From Pyrocephalus nanus (Eukaryota > Chordata > Aves > Passeriformes > Tyrannidae), in contig CM076269.1 of assembly GCA_038380795.1 (NCBI GenBank), forward strand, positions 3,844,001-3,908,000: a stretch of DNA of 64,000 nucleotides. Reading direction: 5' to 3'. This document shows positions 49,790 through 61,900 of the stretch, in pieces; positions within the stretch are counted from its first letter, which is position 1, and every line of letters starts with the position of its first letter. Both the position numbers and the translations under genes were made by a program. The notes under the pieces were generated by a model. It did no database searches. It was given only the letters and a program-made list of their open reading frames with translations, and was not told where the DNA came from.

Positions 49790-50230
49790 ACTCGTGTTTT
49801 TGATTTACACCACGGGCTGCTCCTAAATAATTTATGGCGGGTTAAATTTATTGTATAGCCCTGGCCGGCTGCAAATTCGAATTGCCAAATAATTAGATTT
49901 TAGGGCAATGCTTATAAATTATCCGCCGATTTGTCCGGACTTGTTTGTCAGTTGCTTTGTGCTTCGGGTCATCTTTGGCATTTCGCTGTTTGTGTTTTAA
50001 TTGCTGATTTACACTTTGACAGATGAGAGTTGATGCCTCCAAGATCGGGGAGGGGGCGGGGGGTTGAAGAGCAGGAAGAATCAGAGCTTTTAAAGCCTTG
50101 TGATTTTCCTTTTTTTCCAAGGCAATTAAAATCGAAAAGGGACACAGTAAGGACAGCAACTAGCCTAACAGATCTGCCTCCCCAGTTTCCATCCTCTGCC
50201 TTAATTATTATTTTAACTAAAGCCGTTTCC
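49790..50230. promoter_or_regulatory. Candidate conserved noncoding element (enhancer-like)
   Basis: This AT-rich block has no repeats or coding potential and keeps several isolated CpG. It carries homeodomain cores (AAATAATTAGATT, TTAAATTTATTG), a TTTACACTTTGACAGATG stretch with a TGACAG MEIS/TGIF-type site, and a G-rich tract inside. This texture is typical of vertebrate developmental enhancers. Conservation was judged by eye only. Confidence 0.45.
50047..50063 (+). other. G-rich tract (G4-A-G5-C-G6), quadruplex candidate
   Basis: Three G runs of 4, 5 and 6 with single-base loops, enough G-tracts for a quadruplex. It is embedded in the enhancer-like block at 49790-50230 and is a C-rich run on the ERI3 sense strand. 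Confidence 0.5.
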
Positions 50231-50320
50231 AAGTGAGCAGCCTTGCACTGGCCCTCAGGGGCAGTAACCGAGATGACCTCATAGGTCTTTTCCCCACTTC
50301 AAAATTTTTTATTAAACTAA
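50225..50320 (+). mobile_element. CR1-like 3' terminal fragment
   Basis: The phrase 'gagatgacctcataggtctt' followed by a short pyrimidine-rich run matches the 3' tail common to many CR1 subfamilies, where the GATGACCT-CATAGGTC block precedes the terminal repeat. Nothing of the coding part is left. The limits are approximate. Confidence 0.5.
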
Positions 50321-50984
50321 CCAAAATAAGTACCATAAAGGCAACACCTTTGCAGTGGGGGACAGCGGGACTTGTGCTGAATCAGGGCTCTGCTGGCTTT
50401 CCAAAGGATGCTTGTCTGCACATGCAGCACAGAGCCTCTCAGCACTTTGGGCTTGGGTAAGTTACTCTCTGTACTGATTAATCCTGTCAAAAGGTCTTTG
50501 GGGAAGCAGCTGACCTCCAGATTTCTTTTTCCATCACAGCTTAGCTTAAAATGCGCATATGCACACACCTAATACTTAAATACATTTAAACAACTATCAT
50601 CTCCCAGAAAAGTGTGAGGGGAAATGCAAAACACAAGTCAAAAAACAAAACACAAGAGAACTGGCAGGAATATGGAAGGATCAAAAAACACTGGGATAAG
50701 ACGATGTGAAGAAATATTCTGCTGCCTGCACATTGAATATCCGACGCTTCTTCCTCTCCCTGCTTCCAGGTCAGCCTCACTGCCTACCCCCAGCACTCAG
50801 GCACTGAAGCCCAAAGGCTGGATTTCCTCAAAGATAAAATCTGAGTTGCATTTTGGGCTCTGCATTGGCATCAAACGTGGCTCTTATTTCCTAGTGCTTT
50901 CTTACTACTTTAAGGGTGAGGGACCATTTCTCTTTCTTTAATAGAAGCTGAAATCCCCATCTAATCACATGCCTCCAGGAGCCT

Positions 50985-51390
50985 CAGCTTTAAAAGAGAC
51001 ATCTAGTCCATGCACCTGCCCGAGGGCAGCATCATCACCCCCTAAATAATTTCTGACTTTGTCTAGGCTGTTTTTACCGACTCCAATAAGAGAGACTCAC
51101 ACACTCCCTAGGCACTCTGTCCTCCTGTTTCATTAGTCTTATCATTGGAAAGTTTTTCCTAATGTCTAATCCAAATTTCTCTTGCTGTTGTTTAAATTCC
51201 TGATTGCTCTTCCTACCCACAGCAGACACAGGCCAGAACATTGCCTTTCTCATTTTTGCAACAGAAGACCTCATCTTACATTCTCTTTGACTTTGACACT
51301 GCACTAAACACAACCCCAGTGCCATCCAGCCTGCACTCACAGTTATGTTTTGCAGAGCCCTGGTCACACTCACTGATTCTCTTCTTCATC
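50985..51390 (-). mobile_element. Old CR1-type relic, reverse orientation
   Basis: On the minus strand the segment 51080-51200 reads LDIRKNF, a few residues, then a degraded NRLPREC-like stretch, which is the C-terminal end of CR1 ORF2. On the plus strand, 'ggaaagtttttcctaatgtc' and the preceding 'catctagtccatgcacctgc' match the reversed tail of an old amniote CR1 family. It is interrupted and decayed. Confidence 0.65.
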
Positions 51391-54300
51391 CTCTCAAAAT
51401 AGTATCTTTTTTTTTTTTCTTTAGAGTATGGAATGCCAAGTGAAGCACTTCCTCAGATGAGTTCCCTCCTTACAGGGCCAAGAAAAGGAGGATCCACATG
51501 TTTCACAAATGACATTTTCCCCCTAAACTTACCCCTGTGGTCCCTGGGACTTCTTTCATGCGTGCCATTATCCCTGAAATCTTGACAGTTGGCTCACAGC
51601 CCTTGTCCTGCCACCATGAACAAAATTTTCGGTAATCATTTCCTCCCAGGCTGGTTCCTGCCTCTCACCACCAGCATCATCTCTCCCTGTCAAAACCCAC
51701 TAAGCTATTTTGATCCTTCCAGCAGGACCCAGACATCAAGAATAAGGCAGAACCTCCTTCCTCTTTTCACACCTGGGATCAGAAATATAGACCAACAGAC
51801 ATCAACACTTCAACTTGTTTCTTCAAGCACTATTGACATATATTTAACGACCCAGAACACGTCTACTGACACAGCCAACAACAATTTAAGCTTGACGGTT
51901 TGGGGAAAGTTTAGTACTCAAACCAGGTTAAAACCAGCACACACACATATTTCCAAGTACTACCTTTCCACTGCAAGATGACAACTATGCTATATCTTTT
52001 TTCATATCTGCTCCTTTCTACGGCCTGTGCAGTCCCTGTTGCAGAATTATCAAATCACTTCAACACCCAACCTCTTCACCTGATATTGAGCAGCACAAAT
52101 GATCAATGTTCCCAGCAACACTAAAACATCAGGGATAGGTAGAAAGGGCACGCTAGTGCATGTAAATGAACACCCAGGGTTTTACAGACATCACAACTAG
52201 CTGCTGGTGGCAGCACATTTCTGCCTGACGGAGAGGGACTAAATAACGTAACGAAGAGTTATTTTGCCAGCTAACAAGTGCACAGACCAACAAAGACAAC
52301 ACAGGGGTGGTTGCACAGTAAGCTTGCCACAAAGGGGAGAAAGCCCACAAGATTTAGTCACGTGCCTTTTTCACCAAAAGAGCTGAACTGCACTGCTTCT
52401 TTATCAGGAAGGGTTTGTTCAAAGCTAAGACAAGACAACTTTAACGCAGCAAAGACCATTCCCCAGGTCCCACAGCAGCCTGAAAAGCAGCATCCCTAGG
52501 CAGCAGTAGATAGGTGCCACATCATGGCAAAATACTGCCTAGTTTTGAAACTTCATGCTGGGAGGGATGCAAAACACTCCCTGTGCCTCAGAGGCTGTGA
52601 AAGAGCAGCAAGCACCCACTGATCATGGACAACAGCACAGGGCCATGCACACGGCAGGACTGGCACAGCAAACTACAAATCTGCGGCTCCCTTCACCTGA
52701 GAAATGCTCCTGGTGTGAGCATTTCCAGCAGCACACGTTGCCCTCAGCAGCAGCTTTACAGAGAGGTGAACAAACCTTCAAGCACGATCCAGCGGGCTTG
52801 CACATTCCTGAGCCAGCCTGAATCTTTTCTTTTCAAGGGTGACTGCCGCTCAACTACTTTCTGCTGTAACAACAAGTCTACTTAACTTTGCAACTTGTCA
52901 CCTAAACGATGTGTAATGTTTGCACAGCTAAGGATACAGTGTTCAAACAGCACAGGTGGGGAATTGCACGCCGGGATGCATAACTGATGCGGGGTCTCCA
53001 CACGCTGCGAGGGAAAGGGCAACATGACTGATTGCTTTAAAGTAGTCATCTCATCGGCCTGTCAATAACCAGCCAAAAGCTGAGCAGGTTGGGTCAGGTT
53101 AGGACTGCAGCAATTGGCCACCCGAGTGCCTTGGTATTTTAGTCTTGTTGCTATAATAATGCTGGGTTTATATCTTTAAATAAGAAACTGCTTTGAATTT
53201 CTTTTCATACATCAGATGTCTTGCCTGGTGGTCTCACGGCTGTGCTCTCCGGGAGATTTGGGTTCAGTAACTGTTCACGTTCTCCAGCTCGTCGGGTTTT
53301 AAATAAATACAGCTAATTCTGCTGCCTGAAGTCATAACCCGCCCTGTCAGATTCACACGGGTCACAGCAAGGTTGTCCCCACTTACTGGGAGAATGAGGG
53401 AGGTCTCCAAGGCAAAGTGAATGCAGGTCTGAGACACCAGGTGCGGTGGAACCCTCAAAAGCTACGAGGCCTCAAAAAGGTTTTTCAAAAACTTAACGCA
53501 AACAGAAAAACCCATGTGGAAAGGCTTTTATATGAACTATTTCCTGCCACTCTAGGAACTTAAAGCATTCTGATGTAAGAAGAATGGCATAACAACAGCC
53601 ATAATTGGCAAAGAGATGATAAAATACATATCTATATATATTTACTTTTAGTAAAAAGAAAAAAAGACTTTTAAGTCACTGTGCTACGTGCATTTTTAAT
53701 GGCATTTTTCTAGAAACAGCATTGTAAGAAGCTGAATTAAGAACTAGGTAATTAAAACTAGTCTAAGATGCATGAATATAGGTAATTGCAGATTAATATT
53801 CCACTGTAATACTTATGGCTGAGTTAAAGTTGCCATGGGAAACCAGCCTGAATTTCTTCACTTTTCAGCAACTCATGATCACCCTCAGTAAAGGTTTTGG
53901 CAGGTGATTCCTAGTGCATTGAGCTTAACACAAAAATGGTGTGAAAAGAAAGCTGCTATGTATGGATGCCCAGATAGAACAGACAGGCACACGTCCTTTA
54001 TCTGCCTCTGGGCAGGATTGTGAGAATGTTTGTTACTGTATGGCACCCTCCAGCATTCCCATCCCAGCTTTCAGCTAGGATTGCCTGGATGCAGGCTCTG
54101 CAGAACACCACGTGGAAGGCAGGCAGGAGGTACCCTGCAGCCTTCTTCCCAGCAGACCAGCAGTCCCTCCATCACCTCCTCCTGCAGCACGTTTGTGATT
54201 GCAGGGACGTATTCCTTCTACAAAGTAACCTCAGATACAGCTCCCAAGGCAGCTTCCCTGTCATCTATCCGGTCACCCTGCACAGAGAGCTCGGCAGGGA

Positions 54301-57300
54301 CTGCACATCTGTTGCTATGGCCTAAATTTGGTGGAAGTCAACATCCATTCCCATTACAAGGCCAGTCTATAAATCACAGCATCTCAGGAACAGAGACACA
54401 GGATTCAGTTGTCCCTGCCATGGGAACAAGACCACGGGTAAGGCAGTACAGGTAGTGATTATCACAGCCACTCCAGCTGCCCCTGCCCGTGACTGCAGGC
54501 TGGAACCGCAGGATGTTCAGGGGAAAACCCCTGCAATGCTCAAGGAAACACAGACTGGAGATGATTTAACCTTCTCCTGCATTTGTTCTTAATATTATCT
54601 TACAGAAACACCAGCTCCCATTTGTTAAAACACTTTTGCCAATCATGAAATGTACTCTGATCACCCAGATTTGTTTGTACACTTAGAAGTAACTTAGTAA
54701 CTGAACATATGCTTAGTCACAGTCTCAGTGTTTACGGTTTTATGTTGAAATGGTGAGTGATGTTTTGTATTTATTAATATGTCCAGTTTCATCCGACAGT
54801 AATTATAATTACAAATTCTCCCAAAGTAACAATCAAAATGCAAGTGAAACAAATTTGTAGGATAAACTAAAGAAAAATATCAAGATACTTTTGTATTTAA
54901 AATGCACTATTTAGGAGAACACAGAAAGTACTGTCTGTAAATAATTTGTTCTTCTGCCTCTGGTCACAACCTTCTTTGGCAATGAGAAGATCTGAACACT
55001 TTATACTTTCCTTTTACAGAGAGTTTGAAAGAGGCAAATTTCTAATTCCCTACTGAGAATCAAATTTTAGTGAACCTGAGACACTGAACACAAGCACCTG
55101 AAAAAACTGACATGAGAAAGAGCAAGTTCATCATTATAAAAAGCTCATTTAGCAGTTTAGCAGCTCCTGGATCCAGCTTGTTCTACCAGGTCAGGGGTCT
55201 GATGCTCCTTTACACTTCCAGGCAGCAGACACACATATCTTGTATTTGATTTGATTTTCATTTAAGTGGCTTTATTAGATTATAGTAGAGATTAACAACC
55301 TATATAGAAGTCTAAGTGCAAAATCACCTTTGAATAGATCTGATTTCTACCTTCAGACTTTTTATACTTAAAAAAAACCCACATTGCTTTTCATCCACTC
55401 TGCTGAAGTTGAAGGCAAGGCACTTGGCTTGCTGACCGAAAGAGGCACACCCTCTTACTGCATTAATAAAACAAGGTTACAGGCAGCCACGGATCTGAGG
55501 CTGTGGAGCTGCTTTAACACAGTCACTGAAAGCACTGACCACCATAAACACTGGTGTATACAAGGACAAAGGGACAAAAGAGCAAGACTCCTACTTATTA
55601 ATGCATCTTCTCATGAAGCTAAAGCATGACATGTCCCCAGCTCTAAGGGCTGACAGTGTATAAAGGCAGAGGGTACTTATAAACTCTCAGCAGACAGTAA
55701 AGGAAAAAACTCAGAGCTGAAAAATGAAGCACACCAGCACCACCATGGTTCAGGGTCCACTGACCTCCGCAGAATGACAGCTCCCACCTGACCCCACTGG
55801 GCTCTGGATCACAAAGGCACAAGGTAAGCTTTAAAGAAATGCGAGGGGGCAGCCATAAACATCTCTTACTACCAACCCCTAATGACCTCTGGCTGGCTAA
55901 AACCCTGCATGACACAGACCGTGCAGTTAGTCCCCCTCTCCCCACTTCTTTCCTCTCTGGGACAGTCTGATTATTCATAAATACATCCCAAAAGCCAATA
56001 AAGCTTTTTCCTCAATAAAGCAGTTTCTATGTTTATAAAAAAGCACTCTGATTTAGGAGTGTATCTCCTGAAAGCTGTCACAAGTCAGGGCTGCAAGGAT
56101 GCTCCCGTTCCTTTGCAGGTGTAGGGCAGGGAAGATGAAGGACCCTCGGTGCCTGACCCAGGAGTGGTGAAGCAGAGGGCAGTGGCCACAAGGCACTCTG
56201 CCAGCAGTCCCAGCCACTGGAGCCACAATGCAGACAGCTTCCCAGGGGAATACCACCATCCTTGACCCTCCTTGATCCCCATTACAGAGGCCACACCACG
56301 AGACCTCAGAGAGATCGGGCAGTGTGAAAGGGAATGGAAATGAAGGCGTCTTCAGGGCTCAGGACTGAGCATGAAGGACTTCCCCAGGGAGAAAGCCAGT
56401 GAGGCTGCCGGTTGCAGAAGAGCATGAGTAAATACAGCAGGAGGGGGAGCAGATGTGGCAGTCATACATCCTAGTGTAGATAAAAAGATAGCTCTTTCAG
56501 TAGTTTCTTGTAAGAAGGCAAAATATTTAGAAGAGTGGTTAGTGAAAAATGTGGAGTGTGCTGACTGGTGGCAAGTGCACTCTGCAAGACCTTTAGGCTG
56601 AGCTGGCTAAATTTACAGCTATGACTACCCACTTAAAGTAACCTGAATCACAGCTTAGCTTAACTCTGTACATGCAGCTTCCTCATCAAATCCCAGTGCA
56701 TTTGAATTTCATTGTATCGAGACTTCTGTTTTGCAGGTATTTAAACAAAAGCAGAAAAATTAGCAGGATCACAGTGAAGATCAGCACCTCACCATTCCTA
56801 GCTCTCAGGTCTGTCCTCAGACAAAACCTCCAAAACCTGCCTGCCACTATGCCAGTGAAAGATCCTGCCAATAAAACCTTGCAGAAAACATCACTGAAAT
56901 ACATGGCACAGTTTGCTCAGCACCACATACAGCCTAGCAGTGGACAAAAGCCAGGATGGTCAGCAGAGAAGTAGGAGGTAGAAAGGGGCATCAGCTCATG
57001 AAGTTACCCAACTGGCAGGCACTTTCAGCCTTTCCAGCTACACCGAGCCCCATGTAGCAAAAGTAATTTCTTTATTTGTCAAACTAATTTGCTGGTGAGG
57101 ATGTGAGGGACTGACAGCCCTTTCCACACATTATATGATGCAGACAGGCACTGAAGACAGCAGACTGGAAAAAAAAATACTGAAGAACATCACCTTAAAG
57201 GTGCTATCTCACCAACAAAATATATAGCAGATCTGCATTGGCCCAGACCATTACTTTCCCTGGCAAGGACTTGGGGACAAAGCTCCTTAAAACAGTAGTA

Positions 57301-58648
57301 ATCATATTCCACTCATGCTCCTTTTTACTGCCAGCTGTAAACTAGCTCCACATGCATCATGGTTTTGCATCAAAATGTGCACAGACCAAACCCATATCCA
57401 AAGGGACAAGGTAGATCCAATTTACAGCTTTGACAGGTCTGTGCACCCGAGGCGGAGCATGCAGGAAATAGCCTGACATCTCACTTGGAGAGCAGTTAAG
57501 ACCCTGCTAGGCAGAACTGGATGCAGAGCCACAACAGCCTCCCACAAAGAGCCAGCAAAACAGCAGGGAATTTGATGTCCGTTTTTCGAGGAACGCGAGA
57601 GGCAGGCGGCACTCACCAAGGCACTACTGGGAGATTCAGCAGTCAACTTCAATCCCAACTTGCAGCATCCCTTAGCTGGGACAAGCCTAAGAGAAACCAC
57701 AGCTGCACTGGGAAATGAATACACTGCTTCGAGTCACTTCACTAATGAGACACCACACTGAAAACTGCTTAAGCCTTTCATAGTCATGGGAAAACAAAGC
57801 AAAAGGAAATTATTCTGACCCATTGCAATGCATGCAGGACAATTTCTTGGCAGGGGAGGGTGAGTTCAGTTCAGACTCAGAAATTCTGTTTGTTCACTAC
57901 CAACCCAGTATTAGAGGTTTTTTCTATTTAGTACAGTTTCCCAATTTAAATGGAAAACCTAGGCTCATCCTGCTGACAACTGAGAATATATTTACTAATA
58001 TGCTCTATAACTCTATAATAACTGTGGAAGAACTGTCTGCAGAAAAACCTCCGTGCTTCATCTGGATCTCTGTATGTCTCAAGTGGTAGAGCACTGGAAG
58101 AAGCTCTCTCTGAAGGTGAACACCTCCTGTCTCATCGCACTCCAGAGTTAACACCCAGGCAAGATATCCGATCTTACCGAAATTATCTGCAAACTGTTGT
58201 TCTTCTCAATTTAGAAATGCCACTATGTTTCACATATTCCTGTAATTCAAAATCTTCTCTTCCTAAAGCTGTTCACTACAAACAGCCGTTTTCCTTGCAG
58301 AATCAAACGAGGTTGCCATCTTCTAATGCAAGTTCCCAGGCAGAATTTTTTAGACCCTCCCCAATTCAGGCAGATGACAATTATACATGACTTAAAGATG
58401 TTTTCAATAACACATGAATTGTCACTTCCGTGGTGGAAATCAAGACTCCTTTATTCATTCCCACCAAACAGTCCTGGTATTGCTGCTGGGACAACAGGTG
58501 ATTGGCAAGAATCCTGGAGAACCAATAACAGAAAGAAGGTGGGACAAACCAGAAAAAATGAGCGAGCCAGCACTGTGCTTTTTCCTTTTACGTCTCAGAA
58601 CATCAGTAGCAACTTGCAAGGGGGTAATTAACAGGATTGACTATTTAC

Positions 58649-58914
58649 CTGAGGATGAATCTGTGGTTTATCACACGTAGCCTCAAAATCCAGCACTAAG
58701 AAGTAGTGATATCTCTGTGGAGGGAAGGATGACATTGCTGCCATGGAAGCTCCAAAGCCGTGGGACGCCAGTTTCCTGCTTACGATGGAGCTGGACCCTT
58801 TGAGAACACCAGCCAGGAGGGGGCACACAGCTTGTCTTGCCCTTGAAAGTAAGTTTTGGGGAAACTTTGCTGCTCCAGTATGGAGGAATGCTATCATTGA
58901 ACATCCAGAGGCAT
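58649..58914 (-). CDS. ERI3: ERI3 internal exon: variable N-terminal segment plus Exo I motif
   Basis: ERI3 is a 3'-5' exoribonuclease of the ERI1/DEDDh family, also known as prion protein-interacting protein (PRNPIP). This exon encodes 89 residues counting a split first Asp. It runs from DASGCSM through a poorly conserved stretch of about 40 residues, then HGFGASMAAM, then the start of the exonuclease fold. The Exo I motif, FLVLDFEATCD at about residues 72-82, carries the first two metal-binding acids (D and E of DFE). The exon ends in QIHPQ followed by donor GTAAAT. The acceptor is CTTCAGTTTCAG, and the entering phase is 1. The flanking SGCSM, TGAA, LLSRAR, RKLA and GFGASMAAM patches match mammalian ERI3 as I remember it; the middle differs and is about two residues shorter. 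Methionines at SGCSM and ASMAAM could serve as alternative starts. The upstream exon was not found in the window. Confidence 0.93.
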
Positions 58915-61900
58915 CTGAAACTGAAGAGAGACTCACATTACTCATGTACACATACATCTCATCTCTCCTAGTATCTGTTCACTGTCCTCCTCCGACAGGG
59001 ATTTACTCCGTGCTTCCCAGTGCAGGTTCTAGCACTGCAAACCTGAAGTAACACAGTAACCTGCTCTAAGCACAACAGATGACATCTGGACTGAGCTCAA
59101 GGTGTCCAGAATCACAGGCAACTGAAAATTAACTTCTGCAAATGGCTCTAAATTAAGAACTATGAGACACACAACAGTCATGGCTCCAGGCACCAGATCA
59201 CACCCCACTACTGAACCTTATCATGGCAGAGCCCAGCAAAAACCGGTTAAAAACACAGAAAATCTAACCTAAACCCCACTGAAATGTCTGAGGAGGCCTT
59301 TCATCTTTTCATATACAATGCAGTTTCTGATACATGGTAGGAATTAAATACAGCAATACATAACAACACTACAACCCATCCCAACAGCTTAGCCCTGAAA
59401 CACCTGTGAGCTGCACCAAAACAGCCCACTTCTATTACAAATCCATGTGTCTGGTAGCTGGAAGGCTCCTCCCCAGAGGAAGTTCTGATTTGCTCTGTGT
59501 ATGAGGTTTCTCAGAGATGCGAATTTAGTGCTACACTCCATTTCTTCCTTCAGGTATTTCTCAGAGGAGGATATCAGGTCAACTAACCACACCCAGGGAC
59601 TGCAAAAACTGTAAAATGCAAGCAGGACTCTAGAGGTTACAGCCTCCCTCTCAGAAAAATACCTCACTCAGCCACCACCTTTTGATGTTTCTATTTAAAT
59701 GCTATTTAATAAATTACATTATCTATACGAGACTACCTGGATTTCCCCTCCTACTCTTTTACTTTTAAAGCTTGGCAGGAAAAACTTGGCAGGACTGTCC
59801 CTATCTGAGGCAGGTCAGACTCAGGGCTGATCTCTAGGGAGGAGGTTCAAGCCCAACTCATGGTGTTCCACAGATGGGTACAGTGACTGATAGCAAAACA
59901 AGCTAATTGCAACAACTCAGTCCTCTTGAACGAGGATTTGAGTACCCCCTCTAATTGTGCATGCATATATATGTATATATATCTCGCTACACAGATATTT
60001 AAATCCATCCCTGCAGTTGGTCCCACTGCTCGTGGCTCTGGGAAGAGCTCCATGGCACCACAGGCCTTTTTCTGAGCCCGGCCTCCCCACACCTGAGCTG
60101 GCTTCTCGCTCTGCCGTGAGACAAAACAGGCGCAGCAAAAAGGGGACTCACCGCTCACGAACAAAGTCACTGTTTGCACAAAGGACAGCATTTGCTCTCT
60201 CCCATCCGTTAGTCCGTCAGGTAAATAATGCACGTGCCAAAACACACACTTAATGAGGTAAATAATATGCCTTGAATAACGGCTAAATCTGTATTTACCT
60301 GCGAGACCACAGAAACTCAGAAGGACCAGATTAGGAGATAATTGCAGCTAAGCAGGTTGTGTGCCTCGAGTAAACACGCATTTGGTAACCTTCCCTTTCC
60401 AAGGTTTTGAGTGAAAGGCAAAAATCAAAGGAGCTGAGATGTTTAAGACCAAGCCAGTGCCCACACTGCCAATTCCACAGTGTATATGCATCCCTGCCTT
60501 AAGGCTTTCATGTTCTGGGGGGCTGCTTGCTTTATTAACACAGTGTGCCAGGCAGCAGGTACGTGGATGACTGAAAACTCAAGCTGCAAAACCAAAAAGA
60601 AGAGCCCAACAATGGCATTTATTTTAAAGGGGCTCAGTTCTACCAACTGCCTCTCCATCTACAGCTTTGGCTGTCATTCATAAATGCATTACTGCCAAAT
60701 AGAAGTTAGTTATATTCACTTCTAACCTGTGCCAGATAAAAGATATTTAAGGTATACATGCTTTAAATCTTCAAGCTACAGGCAATGAATCTAAAGGCCC
60801 ATCACAGCAAATATAACATCTCAGAATAAAGCAGCTTGTAAGTTAGTTGCAGTAAAACCTGGTCTTTAGCCCACTGCATAAAGTAAAATACACAGTTGGA
60901 GTGGGGGAGGCAGGCAGGCTCCAAGCCCTATATCAAACACAGGCAATAAAACATACATTATCCACCCACCCACAGCAGGATCAATACTGCTCTAATGTAT
61001 CTTAACTGGCAAGACCAGGGTTATCTGACACGGACCCCACGAATCTTCAAGCTGGGCTGCACTACACACTGTGGGGCAGAGGTTCCCAAGCCACCGAGTC
61101 CACACAGCAAAGGTAAATCATCCGTCCTGGCAGGATTCAGGCACGTCACCAGGCAGGCAGGGCAGCACCACTGCAGACCCTGGCAGGCCTGTGTCACACA
61201 GGTACCCCACAGCATCAGCAAGAGGGAAATAACAGCCAACAGCCAGTGCCTGTTTACACTAACAACTTCTGCAGAGGTTCACGTCTAGCACCAGCATCAG
61301 GTTCCCCATCCCAAAAGCAGCCTCTCTCCCATGTAGCAGAGGGAGCAGAGCTCCGAACAAAGGTGTGAGTGGGGCATTGCAGAGCGATTCCCCTACACAG
61401 GCAGCATACAAATAAGGGCAACCCCACTGCAAACTCTGCACCTTCAGCCAAATGAAGTTTTAACGGCGTGTTTACCCAGCCACCGCTCTGGGTGCCCTGG
61501 GAAGACCTCACATCATCTTCTTTGGCAAGGTCAGAGCGCCCCAGAGCACAAGATAGCTGGTGAGCAAACACACTTTATTAGAAGTCATGTAAAGCATTTA
61601 TAATGCTTTTACTAGTGCTGTGACAATGCAAAGCACTAGTAATTATCCCATATTTTTTCCAATAGACAACAATGCAAGCAAGGCAGCTTCAAAAATTAGA
61701 AAACCAGCTCTATCCATATAAATCCACATGTTCAGTGATTCCATTTCCAAACCTACATAAAACATCACATATATATTCCTTATGCACACAGGATCAGATT
61801 ATAATCTCAGACAGTGCAAGCTGTCACATCTGGCAGTCAACCCTACTAGGTTAATATTTCATATGACACAGCTCAAATTCCTCACACAGATACGTATGAA

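Larger units (their letters stand above)
44894..58648 (-). other. ERI3: ERI3 intron between the DFEAT and EIIEFP exons
   Basis: This 13,755-base intron is rich in AT-rich blocks that look like conserved noncoding elements: 45465-46040, 47640-48030, 48480-48770, 49790-50230, 52890-53260 and 53560-53850. It also has a GC-richer stretch with tandem E-boxes at 46569-46583, a C12 tract at 49731-49742, a G-rich tract at 50047-50063 and CR1-type relics near 50225-50320 and 50985-51390. Apart from these, 54.0-58.6 kb shows only chance reading frames. Confidence 0.92.

Noticed and set aside
58040..58110. tRNA-like box 'caagtggtagagcactgg'
   Set aside because: Only a B-box-like phrase; no cloverleaf or A box at the proper distance.
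61021..61571. Possible upstream ERI3 exon
   Set aside because: Short stretches looked faintly like the N-terminal part of ERI3, but the match was a few residues only and no phase-1 donor fitted.
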